Shown: piece after piece, positions 24,207 through 32,391 of the stretch | Position numbering within the stretch: the first letter of the stretch is position 1 | Layout: each line of letters starts with the position of its first letter | NCBI GenBank assembly: GCA_902792895.1 | Contig: CADBBK010000025.1 | Coordinates: forward strand, 1-64,000 | Direction of reading: 5' to 3' | Origin: an uncultured Bacteroidales bacterium | GTDB taxonomy: Bacteria; Bacteroidota; Bacteroidia; Bacteroidales; Muribaculaceae | DNA: 64,000 nucleotides | Notes under the pieces: model-generated | Seen by the model: the letters and a program-made list of their open reading frames with translations, nothing else | Database searches by the model: none | Told to the model about the DNA's origin: nothing | Translations under genes and position numbers: made by a program

Positions 24207-25220
24207 TTATCGGTATTCGGGGCGGTGGGAGTAGTGGTTGCGCAGGGACTCGAAGGCCGTGGGGGCGGCTTTCAGGGTGGCGGTGTCGGCGAGGATGTCA
24301 TAGCTGGCGGCGATACCGTCGAGCGTTACCTGTGCCGCGCCTGTGGCGGGGCAATCAATTGTCGGGATGGGGATGTCCCACCCGTAGAAGGTGTTTAACG
24401 CCTCGAGCATCATGGCGGTGCCGCGCTGCTTGCCCTCACGGCTGTAGCCGGCGATGTGCGGGGTGGCGACGATGCATTTCTCAAGCAAGTCGCGGGAGAT
24501 GTTAGGCTCGTTCTCCCAGCAGTCGAGCCCTACGTCGCCGTGCCAACGCAGCAGGGCCGCATTGTCGGCAATGGGGCCGCGTGCGGCATCGAGAATCAGG
24601 CGACAGCGGGACAGATCGTCAAGAAACGCCTGGTCGCACAGGTGCCACGTGGGCCACTGGCCGTTACGGGTGAGCGGCGTATGGAAGGTGATGATGTCGC
24701 AGCGGCGTTGCAGCTCGTCCAGGGGAGAGAAGATATCACCGGTGGGATGATCTGTTTTCTCCGCCATTTCCCGTGGGGGGTCATTGAGCAGGACGGTGAA
24801 GCCGAGCTGGGCTGCCCAGCGGGCAACGATGGAGCCGATGTGGCCGACGCCGACGATGCCCAGGGTGATGCCGTTGGGGGTGGCGATGCCGCGGGCCTGC
24901 ATCCAGGCATGGATGGCAGCGAACACCCATTGGGCGACCGCGGGGGCGTTGCAGCCGGGGGCGTTGCACACGGTGATGCCGTGGTCGGTGCAGTAGTCTA
25001 GGTCGATGTGGTCGGTGCCGATAGTAGCCGAACCGATGAAACGCACGCGGCTGCCGTCGAGCAGGGCGGCATCGCAGCGGGTGCGGGTACGGATGATGAG
25101 TGCGTCGGCCTGGTTGACGGCCTCGCGGGTGATGTCGGCCGGCTCGAGATAGTCAACCTGGGCGCGCGGCTCGATGATGCCGCTGATGTTGGGTATGTGA
25201 TTATCTACAACGATTCTCAT
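24207..25220 (-). CDS. pdxB: 4-phosphoerythronate dehydrogenase
   Basis: The 337-aa D-2-hydroxyacid dehydrogenase starts at ATG 25220 (MRIVVDNHIPNISG), fixed by its ATGA overlap with the upstream gene. It has the Rossmann motif GIVGVGHIGSIVARWA, the PdxB-type N-terminus with SATIGTDHIDLDYC and CNAPGCNAPAVAQWV, and the catalytic His in ATPHIAGYSREGK. PdxB oxidises 4-phospho-D-erythronate in the DXP-dependent pathway to pyridoxal phosphate. The usual C-terminal PdxB dimerisation region is present but short. The coupled membrane protein upstream has no obvious link to vitamin B6. Confidence 0.9.
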   Translation of the reverse strand: MRIVVDNHIPNISGIIEPRAQVDYLEPADITREAVNQADALIIRTRTRCDAALLDGSRVRFIGSATIGTDHIDLDYCTDHGITVCNAPGCNAPAVAQWVFAAIHAWMQARGIATPNGITLGIVGVGHIGSIVARWAAQLGFTVLLNDPPREMAEKTDHPTGDIFSPLDELQRRCDIITFHTPLTRNGQWPTWHLCDQAFLDDLSRCRLILDAARGPIADNAALLRWHGDVGLDCWENEPNISRDLLEKCIVATPHIAGYSREGKQRGTAMMLEALNTFYGWDIPIPTIDCPATGAAQVTLDGIAASYDILADTATLKAAPTAFESLRNHYSHRPEYR

Positions 25221-26206
25221 GGCAGGAGCATGCTGGTGATGCCCAGTGCGAAGCACCCGGCAATGAACAATAGCATAGAGATGTAGCGTCGAGAATGGGT
25301 CGAACGCAGGTTGTGGGCCTGGGCCACCTGCACGGCGACCATCAGGCTGAGCAGGGGCAGATAGACGGCGATGTCACTGTAGTCGATGCACAGGGCGATG
25401 ACCGCCAGCACAAGGACAAAGACGAAGAATACATTGTACACGCGCGTCTGCATGCGGTAGTTCATGATGGTCATCAGGTTCATTACGGCCAGTACGACGC
25501 CCACAACGGCCGTGAGTGCCGCCAGCACGAGTTCGTGAGTGAACTGCGGCAGTGCAGCCAAGTTCCAGATGCCATTGAAGTGCGGCGCATTGAAGTCGGT
25601 GGGTGCCACGATGCCCAGTCCCAGTACAATCCAGAACGGGGTGATGAGGCCGAACAGCATGGCGAGCAGCCCCTTGAGGTTGAACACGCCCATGTTGAGA
25701 AATCCCAGCAGGAAGGCGGGCAAGAGTACCAGGGCTCCATAGTGGAACATGCTGCCCGCAGCCACCACGGCAAACACCAGGAAGATGTGGCGCTGGGAGT
25801 GGCGGTCCTGGAACGAAGCGAAGAGCGGCATGGCCAGCAACGCCGTCACCAGGCAGACCAAGGTGCCTGCCCCGAGGGCAACCAGGCCCGAGGGATTGGC
25901 CAGCTGCAATAGCAGGAAGGCCGAGAGATGCAGATGCGTCATCGACCGGATATAGCCATAGACCTTGTTCAGCGCCAACATGATGCCTCCCGCAGCCATC
26001 AGGCACAGCAGGTTGGTGGCGGCTGACATCGGTCCAGCCTCGACGAGCGTTCCCTGTAAGGAGAAGAAGGCTCCACGGCTCTCGATGGCAGCCGGCTGCA
26101 CGCCCATGGCCAGCGCCACGGCGGTCATCGCCATGAGCGCCAGGACACAGAGCACCATGAAGGGGCGCCCATTGAAATAGTCGTTGATGTGTTCGCTCGT
26201 TGCCAT
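25217..26206 (-). CDS. polytopic membrane protein, unknown function (DUF6427-like)
   Basis: The 329-aa protein is almost wholly hydrophobic, with about ten to twelve predicted transmembrane helices and an N-terminal MATSEHINDYFNGRPFM segment. It resembles a Bacteroidota-specific family of integral membrane proteins that I recall as DUF6427. No transport or enzyme motif stands out. Its stop codon overlaps the pdxB start by four bases (ATGA), so the two are translationally coupled. The upstream region carries a palindromic element (26251-26356) and no clear -7 box. Confidence 0.75.
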   Translation of the reverse strand: MATSEHINDYFNGRPFMVLCVLALMAMTAVALAMGVQPAAIESRGAFFSLQGTLVEAGPMSAATNLLCLMAAGGIMLALNKVYGYIRSMTHLHLSAFLLLQLANPSGLVALGAGTLVCLVTALLAMPLFASFQDRHSQRHIFLVFAVVAAGSMFHYGALVLLPAFLLGFLNMGVFNLKGLLAMLFGLITPFWIVLGLGIVAPTDFNAPHFNGIWNLAALPQFTHELVLAALTAVVGVVLAVMNLMTIMNYRMQTRVYNVFFVFVLVLAVIALCIDYSDIAVYLPLLSLMVAVQVAQAHNLRSTHSRRYISMLLFIAGCFALGITSMLLP

Positions 26207-26250
26207 TGATTATTCTCCCTGAAAACAAGAAAGACAAGAAATGTTGGGAC

Positions 26251-26356
26251 GATATAGAGGCCGACCCTGAAAGCGTTTTAATGCGAACCTTTAGCTCGGC
26301 GAAGCCAATTTCGCTAATTAGCATTAGCCCCGCAGGGTATGGATGGCAGCTATATC
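26251..26356. repeat. palindromic dispersed element, copy 2 (106 bp)
   Basis: The element is bounded by GATATAG (26251-26257) and CTATATC (26350-26356). It shares CCCTGA-AG--TTTTAATGCGAA, TTCGCTAAT and CATTAGCCCCGCAGGGT with 9026-9173, and lacks the AT-rich centre of that copy. It lies between two gene starts/ends and encodes nothing. GAAAACAAGAAAGACAAGAA (26221-26240) beside it resembles the arm of the hairpin at 40351. Confidence 0.65.
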
Positions 26357-26395
26357 ATTGCCGTTGTTGTCTTTCCTTGAATTGACGATGAACAG

Positions 26396-28006
26396 TTACT
26401 TGTCGCCGTTGTTATCGTCCTTGGGTGTCTGGTCGGTGGGCTCATCCAGGTCACGGCGTTTCCAGCTCTTGCGGCGGCCGTGAACGATGGGCACCTCTTT
26501 GTCGGCGCTCAGGGTGGGCTTGCGGTCACGCAGGATGCGCTTGGCAAACGTCTCGGTGTGGCGGAATTCCTGGTCGAAGTCGTTGTCGTAACGGCCCTTG
26601 CGGTCCCTGTTGTCCACATCACCCATCAGGCGGCGGTCGCGTTCAACGGTCTCGCGGCGTCTGCGCTCCTCGTCGCTCACGGGGCGACGCTCGCGGTCAT
26701 CGTTGGCACGACGCGGACGGCGGTCGTCGTCGCGGCGAGGCCGATCATGGTCACCACGGCGGCGCGGGCGCTCCTCGCGTTCACCCACCTTGCGGTAATT
26801 GCCCTTGCTGCGCTCACTGGCGCGGAAGCCCTCGTTGCGGATGTGCTCGCCGCGCTCACGCATCTCGTTGTAGGCTCCGTCAAAGATGACAAACTGCAGG
26901 AGTTCGCAATCGAGTCCGCCGTTGTTGAGGGCATATTTCACCGAGGGCTTGAGGCCGATCTTGAAATACTGCTCCTTGTTGTAGCAGATGAGCCAGGCAT
27001 TGTAGCCCTTGAAGGTGTGCTTGAGTTTGAAGCCCAGGTCGCGGTAGAACTGCTCGATGTCGGCGAGGTTGAGGCGCTCGCCGTAGGGCGGGTTGCTGAT
27101 GAGGGTACCGTGCTCGGGCACCAGCTCGATGTCGTTGAGGTCACGGCGCTCGAGCTCGATGTATTTGTTCAGACCGGCATTCTTGACGTTGGCGCGGGCG
27201 ACGGCAATGGCTTTGCCCTCGATGTCGCTGCCGTAGATCTTGTGGGTGAATTCGCGCTCGTGGCTGTCATCGTTGTATATCTTGTCAAACAGGTCGGCAT
27301 CGTAGTCGGGCCACAGCTGGAAGGCGTAGCCGTCGCGGTACACGCCAGGAGCGATGTTGGCACCGATGAGGGCAGCCTCGATGAGGAACGTACCAGAGCC
27401 GCACATGGGGTCCACTAGGTCGGTGTCACCCTTCCATCCGCTGAGCAGGATGATGCCGGCTGCCAGCACCTCGTTGATGGGCGCATCGGTCTGTGCGGTG
27501 CGCCATCCGCGCTTGAACAGCGGGTCACCGCTGCTGTCGAGCGACAAGGTCACATCGCGGCCCGAGATGTGGACATCGAAGCGTAGTTGGGGATTGGTGA
27601 GACGGATGCTGGGACGCTTGCCGTACTTGTCATTGAAGAAGTCGGCAATCGCGTCCTTGACACGATAGGTGACAAAGCGCGAGTTGGTAAAGTCCTCGCT
27701 GTAGACGGTGGCGTCGATGGAGAACGTCGTGTTGACATCCATCATCTGTTCCCAGTCAAAGGTCTTAAGCTGCTCGTACAGGTCATCGGCACCTGTGGAA
27801 CGCAGGTGAAGGAATGGTTTGAGAATACGCACGGCAGTGCGGCAGGCAAAGTTAGCCCGGTAAAGCAATTCCTTGTCACCCCTGAACGAAACCACGCGGT
27901 TCCCTTCGGTTACATCTTCGGCGCCCATGGCGCGCAACTCGTCGGCAAGCACACCCTCCAGTCCGAGGAAGGTTTTGGCCACCATATCAAATTTGTCGGT
28001 CATCAT
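26396..28006 (-). CDS. THUMP-domain class I rRNA methyltransferase (RlmL-like) with Arg-rich tail
   Basis: The protein is 536 aa from ATG 28006 (28003 is also possible); the frame further upstream lies inside the promoter. Residues about 1-155 hold the THUMP domain (AKTFLGLEGVLADELRAMGAEDV.., FTNSRFVTYRVKDAIADFF). Residues about 160-375 are the Rossmann methyltransferase with SAM loop DLVDPMCGSGTFLIEAAL and catalytic NPPYGERL. It probably makes N2-methylguanosine in 23S rRNA, as RlmL does. The last 140 residues are a low-complexity Arg/Asp/Glu extension (many RR, DRPRR and DDRR repeats) absent from E. coli RlmL and likely to bind RNA. Confidence 0.88.
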   Translation of the reverse strand: MMTDKFDMVAKTFLGLEGVLADELRAMGAEDVTEGNRVVSFRGDKELLYRANFACRTAVRILKPFLHLRSTGADDLYEQLKTFDWEQMMDVNTTFSIDATVYSEDFTNSRFVTYRVKDAIADFFNDKYGKRPSIRLTNPQLRFDVHISGRDVTLSLDSSGDPLFKRGWRTAQTDAPINEVLAAGIILLSGWKGDTDLVDPMCGSGTFLIEAALIGANIAPGVYRDGYAFQLWPDYDADLFDKIYNDDSHEREFTHKIYGSDIEGKAIAVARANVKNAGLNKYIELERRDLNDIELVPEHGTLISNPPYGERLNLADIEQFYRDLGFKLKHTFKGYNAWLICYNKEQYFKIGLKPSVKYALNNGGLDCELLQFVIFDGAYNEMRERGEHIRNEGFRASERSKGNYRKVGEREERPRRRGDHDRPRRDDDRRPRRANDDRERRPVSDEERRRRETVERDRRLMGDVDNRDRKGRYDNDFDQEFRHTETFAKRILRDRKPTLSADKEVPIVHGRRKSWKRRDLDEPTDQTPKDDNNGDK

Positions 28007-28033
28007 GTTCTGCTTATAATCTCGTTGTGGCCG

Positions 28034-28041
28034 CAAAGTTA
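28034..28041 (-). promoter_or_regulatory. -7 box of the rRNA methyltransferase promoter
   Basis: TAACTTTG on the minus strand, 28 bp upstream of ATG 28006. It rules out the longer start at 28036. Confidence 0.55.
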
Positions 28042-28158
28042 CGTCAAAATCGGTGAAACGAAAAGCAAAAGCCCGTTTTTCTTATCATTTCCAATTACTG
28101 GTGGGTAAGACGAACACCAAAGTTGCGACAAAAACCCGATAGGTATCGAAAAAATACG

Positions 28159-28166
28159 TATCTTTG
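28159..28166 (+). promoter_or_regulatory. -7 box of the SlyD-like gene promoter
   Basis: TATCTTTG, 46 bp upstream of ATG 28213; divergent from the methyltransferase promoter. Confidence 0.55.
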
Positions 28167-28212
28167 CACAAAATTATTTATCAATCAAAATATTACTTAC
28201 TAATAAAAATCA

Positions 28213-28791
28213 ATGGATAAGATTCAAGCAGGAAAATACGTCGAACTCGTATATGAGATTTTTGTCGTTAACGGTGAGGAACAGACCAGTGTGTTCAAAT
28301 TCAACACGGAGCATCCCGATGCCTTTGTGTTCGGAATGGATCTGTCGCTCATCGAGGGATTCCAGAACCACATCATGGGTCTGGAGCAGGGTGAGAAGTT
28401 TGACTTCACGTTGCAGCCCCAAGAAGCCTTCGGTATGAAGAACCCCGAACTGATTTACGAGCTCGAGAAGGAGATTTTCCATGTCGACGGCAAGTTTGAC
28501 GCCGAGAACATCCGCCCCGGTGCCCACGTGCCCATGATGACTCAGGAAGGCATGCGCATCGAGGGCCAGGTCATCAAGGTCACCGACGACAAGGTGTTCA
28601 TGGACTTCAACCACCAGTTGGCCGGTGAGACCGTGCGCTACAGCGGCTTTGTGCAGCTCGTGCGTGATGCTACCCCCGAGGAGCTCAACCCCAAGCACCA
28701 CGGTTGCGGCTGCGGCTGTGACGAGTGTGGCGGCGGTGACTGCGGCCACGAGCACGGTGAGGGCTGCGACTGCGGCTGTGGCGGCTGTTAA
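28213..28791 (+). CDS. slyD: FKBP-type peptidyl-prolyl isomerase, SlyD-like with metal-binding tail
   Basis: The 192-aa protein has an FKBP domain interrupted by the insert-in-flap chaperone domain, as in SlyD (about 1-155; VELVYEIFVVNGEE.., IEGFQNHIMGLEQGEKFDFTLQPQEAFG). Its C-terminus is a 30-residue Cys/His/Gly tail (HHGCGCGCDECGGGDCGHEH.. CGCGGC) that should bind nickel or similar ions. It catalyses proline isomerisation and acts as a folding helper in the cytoplasm. The tail has 11 cysteines, more than in E. coli SlyD. The gene appears monocistronic. Confidence 0.92.
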   Translation: MDKIQAGKYVELVYEIFVVNGEEQTSVFKFNTEHPDAFVFGMDLSLIEGFQNHIMGLEQGEKFDFTLQPQEAFGMKNPELIYELEKEIFHVDGKFDAENIRPGAHVPMMTQEGMRIEGQVIKVTDDKVFMDFNHQLAGETVRYSGFVQLVRDATPEELNPKHHGCGCGCDECGGGDCGHEHGEGCDCGCGGC

Positions 28792-28914
28792 CCCCTCCCT
28801 CTCAGACAACAGTGACAAGTTAATCTTAAGACCTTGTTGTTCAGGTTGTTTTTCATGTTGTCAAGGTTGTTTAAAAAAAGAGGCGCTGTGCTAAAAAAGT
28901 ATAATGGGGCAGCG

Positions 28915-28936
28915 ATTAAAGAAATTTTTCTTTAAT
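28915..28936. promoter_or_regulatory. 22-bp palindrome upstream of the pckA promoter
   Basis: ATTAAAGAAA (28915-28924) and TTTCTTTAAT (28927-28936) form a perfect inverted repeat with a 2-bp spacer. It lies just upstream of the -33 region, with its centre about 52 bp before the expected transcript start, a typical place for a dimeric activator. Confidence 0.5.
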
Positions 28937-28940
28937 TAGT

Positions 28941-28971
28941 ATTGCGCATTCTTGAATTATGTGTAATTTTG
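28941..28971 (+). promoter_or_regulatory. pckA promoter
   Basis: ATTG (28941-28944, one base off TTTG), a 19-bp spacer and TAATTTTG (28964-28971). Confidence 0.6.
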
Positions 28972-29024
28972 CCCCGTGTTTTCAAATAGGTAATTTTCAA
29001 CAACTTAATATTTAACGATTTATT

Positions 29025-30641
29025 ATGGCAAAATTTGATAAGGCTATCTTAGCAGAGAAGTACGGTATCACTGGTGTTACCGAGGTTCTGTACAACCCCA
29101 GTTATGAGGTGATGTTCAACGAGGAGATGAAGCCCGGTCTGGAAGGCTTTGACAAAGGTCAGGAGACTGAGCTGGGTGCCATCAACGTGATGACCGGTGT
29201 TTACACTGGCCGTTCGCCTAAGGACAAATTCATCGTTGACGATGCCAACAGCCATGACAAGGTGTGGTGGACCACTCCCGGCTATCCCAACGACAACAAG
29301 CCCGTTACCGAGGCCACTTGGGCAGCGCTCAAGGACTTGGCTGTAAAGCAGCTGAGCGGCAAGCGCCTGTTTGTGGTTGACGGTTTCTGCGGAGCCAACA
29401 AGGACACCCGCATGAAGGTGCGCTTCATCATGGAGGTAGCATGGCAGGCCCACTTCGTGACCAACATGTTCATCCGTCCCCAGAATGAGGAGGAGTTTGA
29501 CCAGGAGCCCGACTTCACGGTTTACTGCGCCAGCAAGGCCAAGGTGGACAACTACAAGGAGCTGGGTCTGAACAGCGACACCGCCGTTGTATTCAACGTG
29601 ACCAGCAACGAGCAGGTCATCCTCAACACCTGGTACGGTGGTGAGATGAAGAAGGGTATGTTCTCGATGATGAACTACTTCCTGCCGCTGAAGGGCATCG
29701 CTGCCATGCACTGCTCGGCCAACTGCGACATGAACGGTGAGAACACCGCCATCTTCTTCGGTCTGTCAGGCACGGGTAAGACCACCCTGAGCACCGACCC
29801 CAAGCGCAAACTCATCGGCGACGACGAGCACGGCTGGGACGACAATGGTATCTTCAACTTTGAGGGCGGCTGCTATGCCAAGGTCATCAACCTCGACAAG
29901 GATGCTGAGCCTGACATCTACAACGCCATCCACCGCGACGCGCTGCTCGAGAACGTCACCGTTGACGCCGAGGGCAAGATCGACTTCGCCGACAAGAGCG
30001 TTACCGAGAACACCCGCGTGAGCTATCCCATCTACCACATCAAGAACATCGTGCGCCCCATCAGCCACGCTCCCGCTGCCAAGCAGGTGATCTTCTTGAG
30101 TGCTGACGCCTTTGGTGTACTGCCTCCCGTGTCGATTCTCGACTCCGAGCAGACCAAGTACTACTTCCTGAGCGGCTTCACCGCTAAGCTCGCCGGCACC
30201 GAGCGCGGCATCACCGAGCCCACTCCCACCTTCAGCGCTTGCTTCGGCCAGGCATTCCTTGAGCTGCATCCCACGAAGTATGCCGAGGAGCTCGTTAAGC
30301 GCATGGAGATGAGCGGTGCCAAGGCTTATCTGGTGAACACCGGATGGAACGGCACTGGCAAACGCATCTCGATCCGCGACACCCGCGGTATCATCGATGC
30401 CATCCTCAACCACAGCATAGACAAGGCTCCCACCAAGGTGATTCCTTACTTCAACCTGACTGTTCCCACCGAGCTTGAGGGCGTTGACACCGGCATCCTC
30501 GATCCGCGCGACACCTACGCCGACGCTGCGCAGTGGGAGGAGAAGGCTAAGGATCTGGCTGCCCGCTTCATCAAGAACTTCGTTAAGTACGAGGACAACG
30601 AGGCTGGCAAGGCTCTGGTAGCCGCTGGTCCCCAGCTCTAA
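29025..30641 (+). CDS. pckA: phosphoenolpyruvate carboxykinase (ATP)
   Basis: The 538-aa enzyme has the ATP-PEPCK layout: [16 protein letters not shown] (substrate Arg), the kinase P-loop [11 protein letters not shown] (Lys252), metal-binding [18 protein letters not shown], and the adenine site region near [14 protein letters not shown]. In Bacteroidales it works mainly in the direction PEP + CO2 to oxaloacetate, the entry to the reductive branch that ends in succinate through fumarate reductase, encoded 3.6 kb downstream. A palindrome precedes its promoter. Length is normal. Confidence 0.97.
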   Translation: MAKFDKAILAEKYGITGVTEVLYNPSYEVMFNEEMKPGLEGFDKGQETELGAINVMTGVYTGRSPKDKFIVDDANSHDKVWWTTPGYPNDNKPVTEATWAALKDLAVKQLSGKRLFVVDGFCGANKDTRMKVRFIMEVAWQAHFVTNMFIRPQNEEEFDQEPDFTVYCASKAKVDNYKELGLNSDTAVVFNVTSNEQVILNTWYGGEMKKGMFSMMNYFLPLKGIAAMHCSANCDMNGENTAIFFGLSGTGKTTLSTDPKRKLIGDDEHGWDDNGIFNFEGGCYAKVINLDKDAEPDIYNAIHRDALLENVTVDAEGKIDFADKSVTENTRVSYPIYHIKNIVRPISHAPAAKQVIFLSADAFGVLPPVSILDSEQTKYYFLSGFTAKLAGTERGITEPTPTFSACFGQAFLELHPTKYAEELVKRMEMSGAKAYLVNTGWNGTGKRISIRDTRGIIDAILNHSIDKAPTKVIPYFNLTVPTELEGVDTGILDPRDTYADAAQWEEKAKDLAARFIKNFVKYEDNEAGKALVAAGPQL

Positions 30642-30676
30642 GCGACTGAGGTCATCAAACTGATGCCACACAATGA

Positions 30677-30711
30677 CGAGGGCGCTCACCCGTTGGGGTA
30701 GAGCGCCCTCG
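30677..30711 (+). terminator. terminator-like hairpin after pckA
   Basis: CGAGGGCGCTC (30677-30687) pairs perfectly with GAGCGCCCTCG (30701-30711); only a weak T content follows. Confidence 0.6.
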
Positions 30712-30789
30712 CTGTATAGGGGGGATTGCGGTGTTTCTCAGGGAGTGGGGTACTTAGCAATTATTATGAGGAGAGTCCTTTGGGGACTG

Positions 30790-31218
30790 TCAGCCGATGA
30801 GGCTGCTGAAGTAGTCATCGGTCATGATGAAGAGGTTTCCCTGCATGAACAGGACAGCTTCGTGGAAATCCTCGAGCATCTGCTCCAGGACTTCGGGCTT
30901 GAGTTTGGCCCTGGGCGGGAGCTGGTGCGGCTGTGTGTAGAAGATGGGCTCTCCGTCGCGCCATAGGCCGCAGGTCGAGGGATGGTACTCAGCCACTATC
31001 TCGATGGTGTCGTTGAAAGCTTCCTCGGTGAGGTTGCCGTTGGCATCTATCACGTCCACGAAGAGGAAGAAGCTCCTGGCCCCCTCATTGTGACTGAGAT
31101 AGAACGGGAAGCTCTCATACTCAAACTGGTGGAGTTTAGTGCCCTCTACCGGCTCGAGCGTGATGCCGAGCAGGTCAAACGCAGTTTTCAGTCGGTTGAA
31201 AGTGTTGGTTGTTGCCAT
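30790..31218 (-). CDS. 142-aa acidic protein, unknown (YbjN/CesT-like pattern)
   Basis: This is the last gene of a three-gene cassette. The pattern is N-terminal helix (TNTFNRLKTAFDLLGI), strands (HQFEYESFPFYLSH, ARSFFLFVDVIDA), a helix (EEAFNDTIEIVAEY), strands (EPIFYTQ) and a long C-terminal helix (KPEVLEQMLEDFHEAVLFMQGN). This order resembles the YbjN/type III chaperone superfamily; I base that on pattern only. No signal, membrane segment or catalytic motif is seen, so it should be cytoplasmic. It begins 20 bp after the stop of the next cassette gene. Function not recognised. Confidence 0.65.
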   Translation of the reverse strand: MATTNTFNRLKTAFDLLGITLEPVEGTKLHQFEYESFPFYLSHNEGARSFFLFVDVIDANGNLTEEAFNDTIEIVAEYHPSTCGLWRDGEPIFYTQPHQLPPRAKLKPEVLEQMLEDFHEAVLFMQGNLFIMTDDYFSSLIG

Positions 31219-31238
31219 AGTTGATGATTTGTTATGAG

Positions 31239-31775
31239 TTAGATAAGCGTGTTGTTGATAACAAGTTGGTCAAACGCCTCCTCGAGGGAGAGCGATAGGT
31301 CATTGGTGACCAGGTAGAGCCAGGGCCCGTCGTTGAACTGCAGTCGCGGGACGGGCCAGCGCCAGTCGTCAAATTGCCAGACGTAGCGCACAAGATCGTT
31401 GATGTTGATGCCCGACGTCTCGTACATCTCCACGGCTTGGTCTTCACTGTCGGCAGGTAAATAGACCCAGAAGTCGTCGTCATAGGCCGAGTCGTGCATG
31501 TGCATCGTGAGCCACAGCAAGCCGTGTTCGTCGACCGTCACTGCTGCCTGTTCGTGCGTGGTGTGGTACAACGATTGAACCAGTGCCGTGGACATGAGCA
31601 GCGAGCGGTAATAGAGGTGCTCCCGGAATGGGATGCCGCATCCTAGCGGAACGCACAGCTGGCGAATCCCGGTGCCGCTGTCCAGCACCGAGAATTCTTG
31701 CAGGCGTTGTCTGAGCCGCCGACGTTCCTTCTCGTTGGCGGGCATGATGGAGTCGATGTAGCGGTCAAGGTCCAT
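31239..31775 (-). CDS. 178-aa acidic protein, unknown
   Basis: This middle cassette gene starts five bases after the 143-aa gene ends. It begins with a charged helix (MPANEKERRRLRQRLQEFSVL) and a segment LCVPLGCGIPFREHLYYRSLLMSTALVQSLYHTT, followed by acidic strands with many aromatic residues (WLTMHMHDSAYDDDFWVYLPA, VWQFDDWRWPVPRLQFNDGPWLYL). The C-terminal helix is SLEEAFDQLVINN. No family recognised. Cytoplasmic by lack of signal. Tight spacing argues that it works with its two neighbours. Confidence 0.65.
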   Translation of the reverse strand: MDLDRYIDSIMPANEKERRRLRQRLQEFSVLDSGTGIRQLCVPLGCGIPFREHLYYRSLLMSTALVQSLYHTTHEQAAVTVDEHGLLWLTMHMHDSAYDDDFWVYLPADSEDQAVEMYETSGININDLVRYVWQFDDWRWPVPRLQFNDGPWLYLVTNDLSLSLEEAFDQLVINNTLI

Positions 31776-31780
31776 AGGCG

Positions 31781-32212
31781 TTAGGGATAAAAGCAGGTTT
31801 TTACATAATCCTTGAACTGATGCTGTGCGTTGTCGGCGCAGGATGCGCTTTGCACAAACGACAGCAGTCCGTCGTGCGACAGACAGGCTGAGATGAAGGT
31901 GACCAGTGAGCCACCCTTGTTGTACTCGCCCTGGGAGAGCTCGATGGAAACACCCAGGCAGAACAGGGGCGGATCCTTCTCGATGCGTATCACGATGATG
32001 CCCATGCTCTTGATGAGCGTCGATTTGTCTTCGAGGCTCAGGCTGGCACGCAGGTTGCCGTCGTAGGTGTTGAGCTGGTACATGTCTTCTTCAAACCCTT
32101 CATTGTCCAGACATTGGCTCATGTAGCGGACAAATGCGGGCATGAACTTGTCCACCATGGCTACTGCCTGGTGATAGGCACGTTGCTTGTTGATTTGGTT
32201 GTTGGTGTCCAT
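31781..32212 (-). CDS. 143-aa protein, unknown, first gene of cassette
   Basis: The protein starts with a polar segment (MDTNNQINKQRAYHQAVAMVDKF) and a helix (MPAFVRYMSQCLDNEGFEEDM). Strands (LRASLSLEDKSTLIKSMGIIVIRIEKDPPLFCLGVSIELS) and a C-terminal region ending YVKTCFYP follow. It resembles the other two cassette proteins in size, acidity and helix-strand-helix order, so the three may be distant relatives. No clear -7 box precedes it; the sigma-like gene upstream ends in a strong terminator, so its promoter may be of another type. Function unknown. Confidence 0.65.
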   Translation of the reverse strand: MDTNNQINKQRAYHQAVAMVDKFMPAFVRYMSQCLDNEGFEEDMYQLNTYDGNLRASLSLEDKSTLIKSMGIIVIRIEKDPPLFCLGVSIELSQGEYNKGGSLVTFISACLSHDGLLSFVQSASCADNAQHQFKDYVKTCFYP

Positions 32213-32305
32213 AATCGATGTCTAGATGATAGTTTGTAATGTTAGTTGATGCTGACTAGCGGCAGTCGCGGTCCGTCGAGCGCGTTGCCGTGTTGTCGGG
32301 GGTAG

Positions 32306-32372
32306 GAAAAAAGCGGATCCGGTGCGGTGCGGCGGCAGTACTTGATGGGGTCCTCAAGCCACCGGACCCGCT
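32306..32372 (-). terminator. rho-independent terminator of the sigma-like gene
   Basis: On the minus strand AGCGGGTCCGGT (32372 to 32361) pairs with ACCGGATCCGCT (32323 to 32312) over 12 bp with one G-U. A long loop and then six T's follow. Confidence 0.8.
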
Positions 32373-32391
32373 GTTCGGTTAATCTGTTTAT

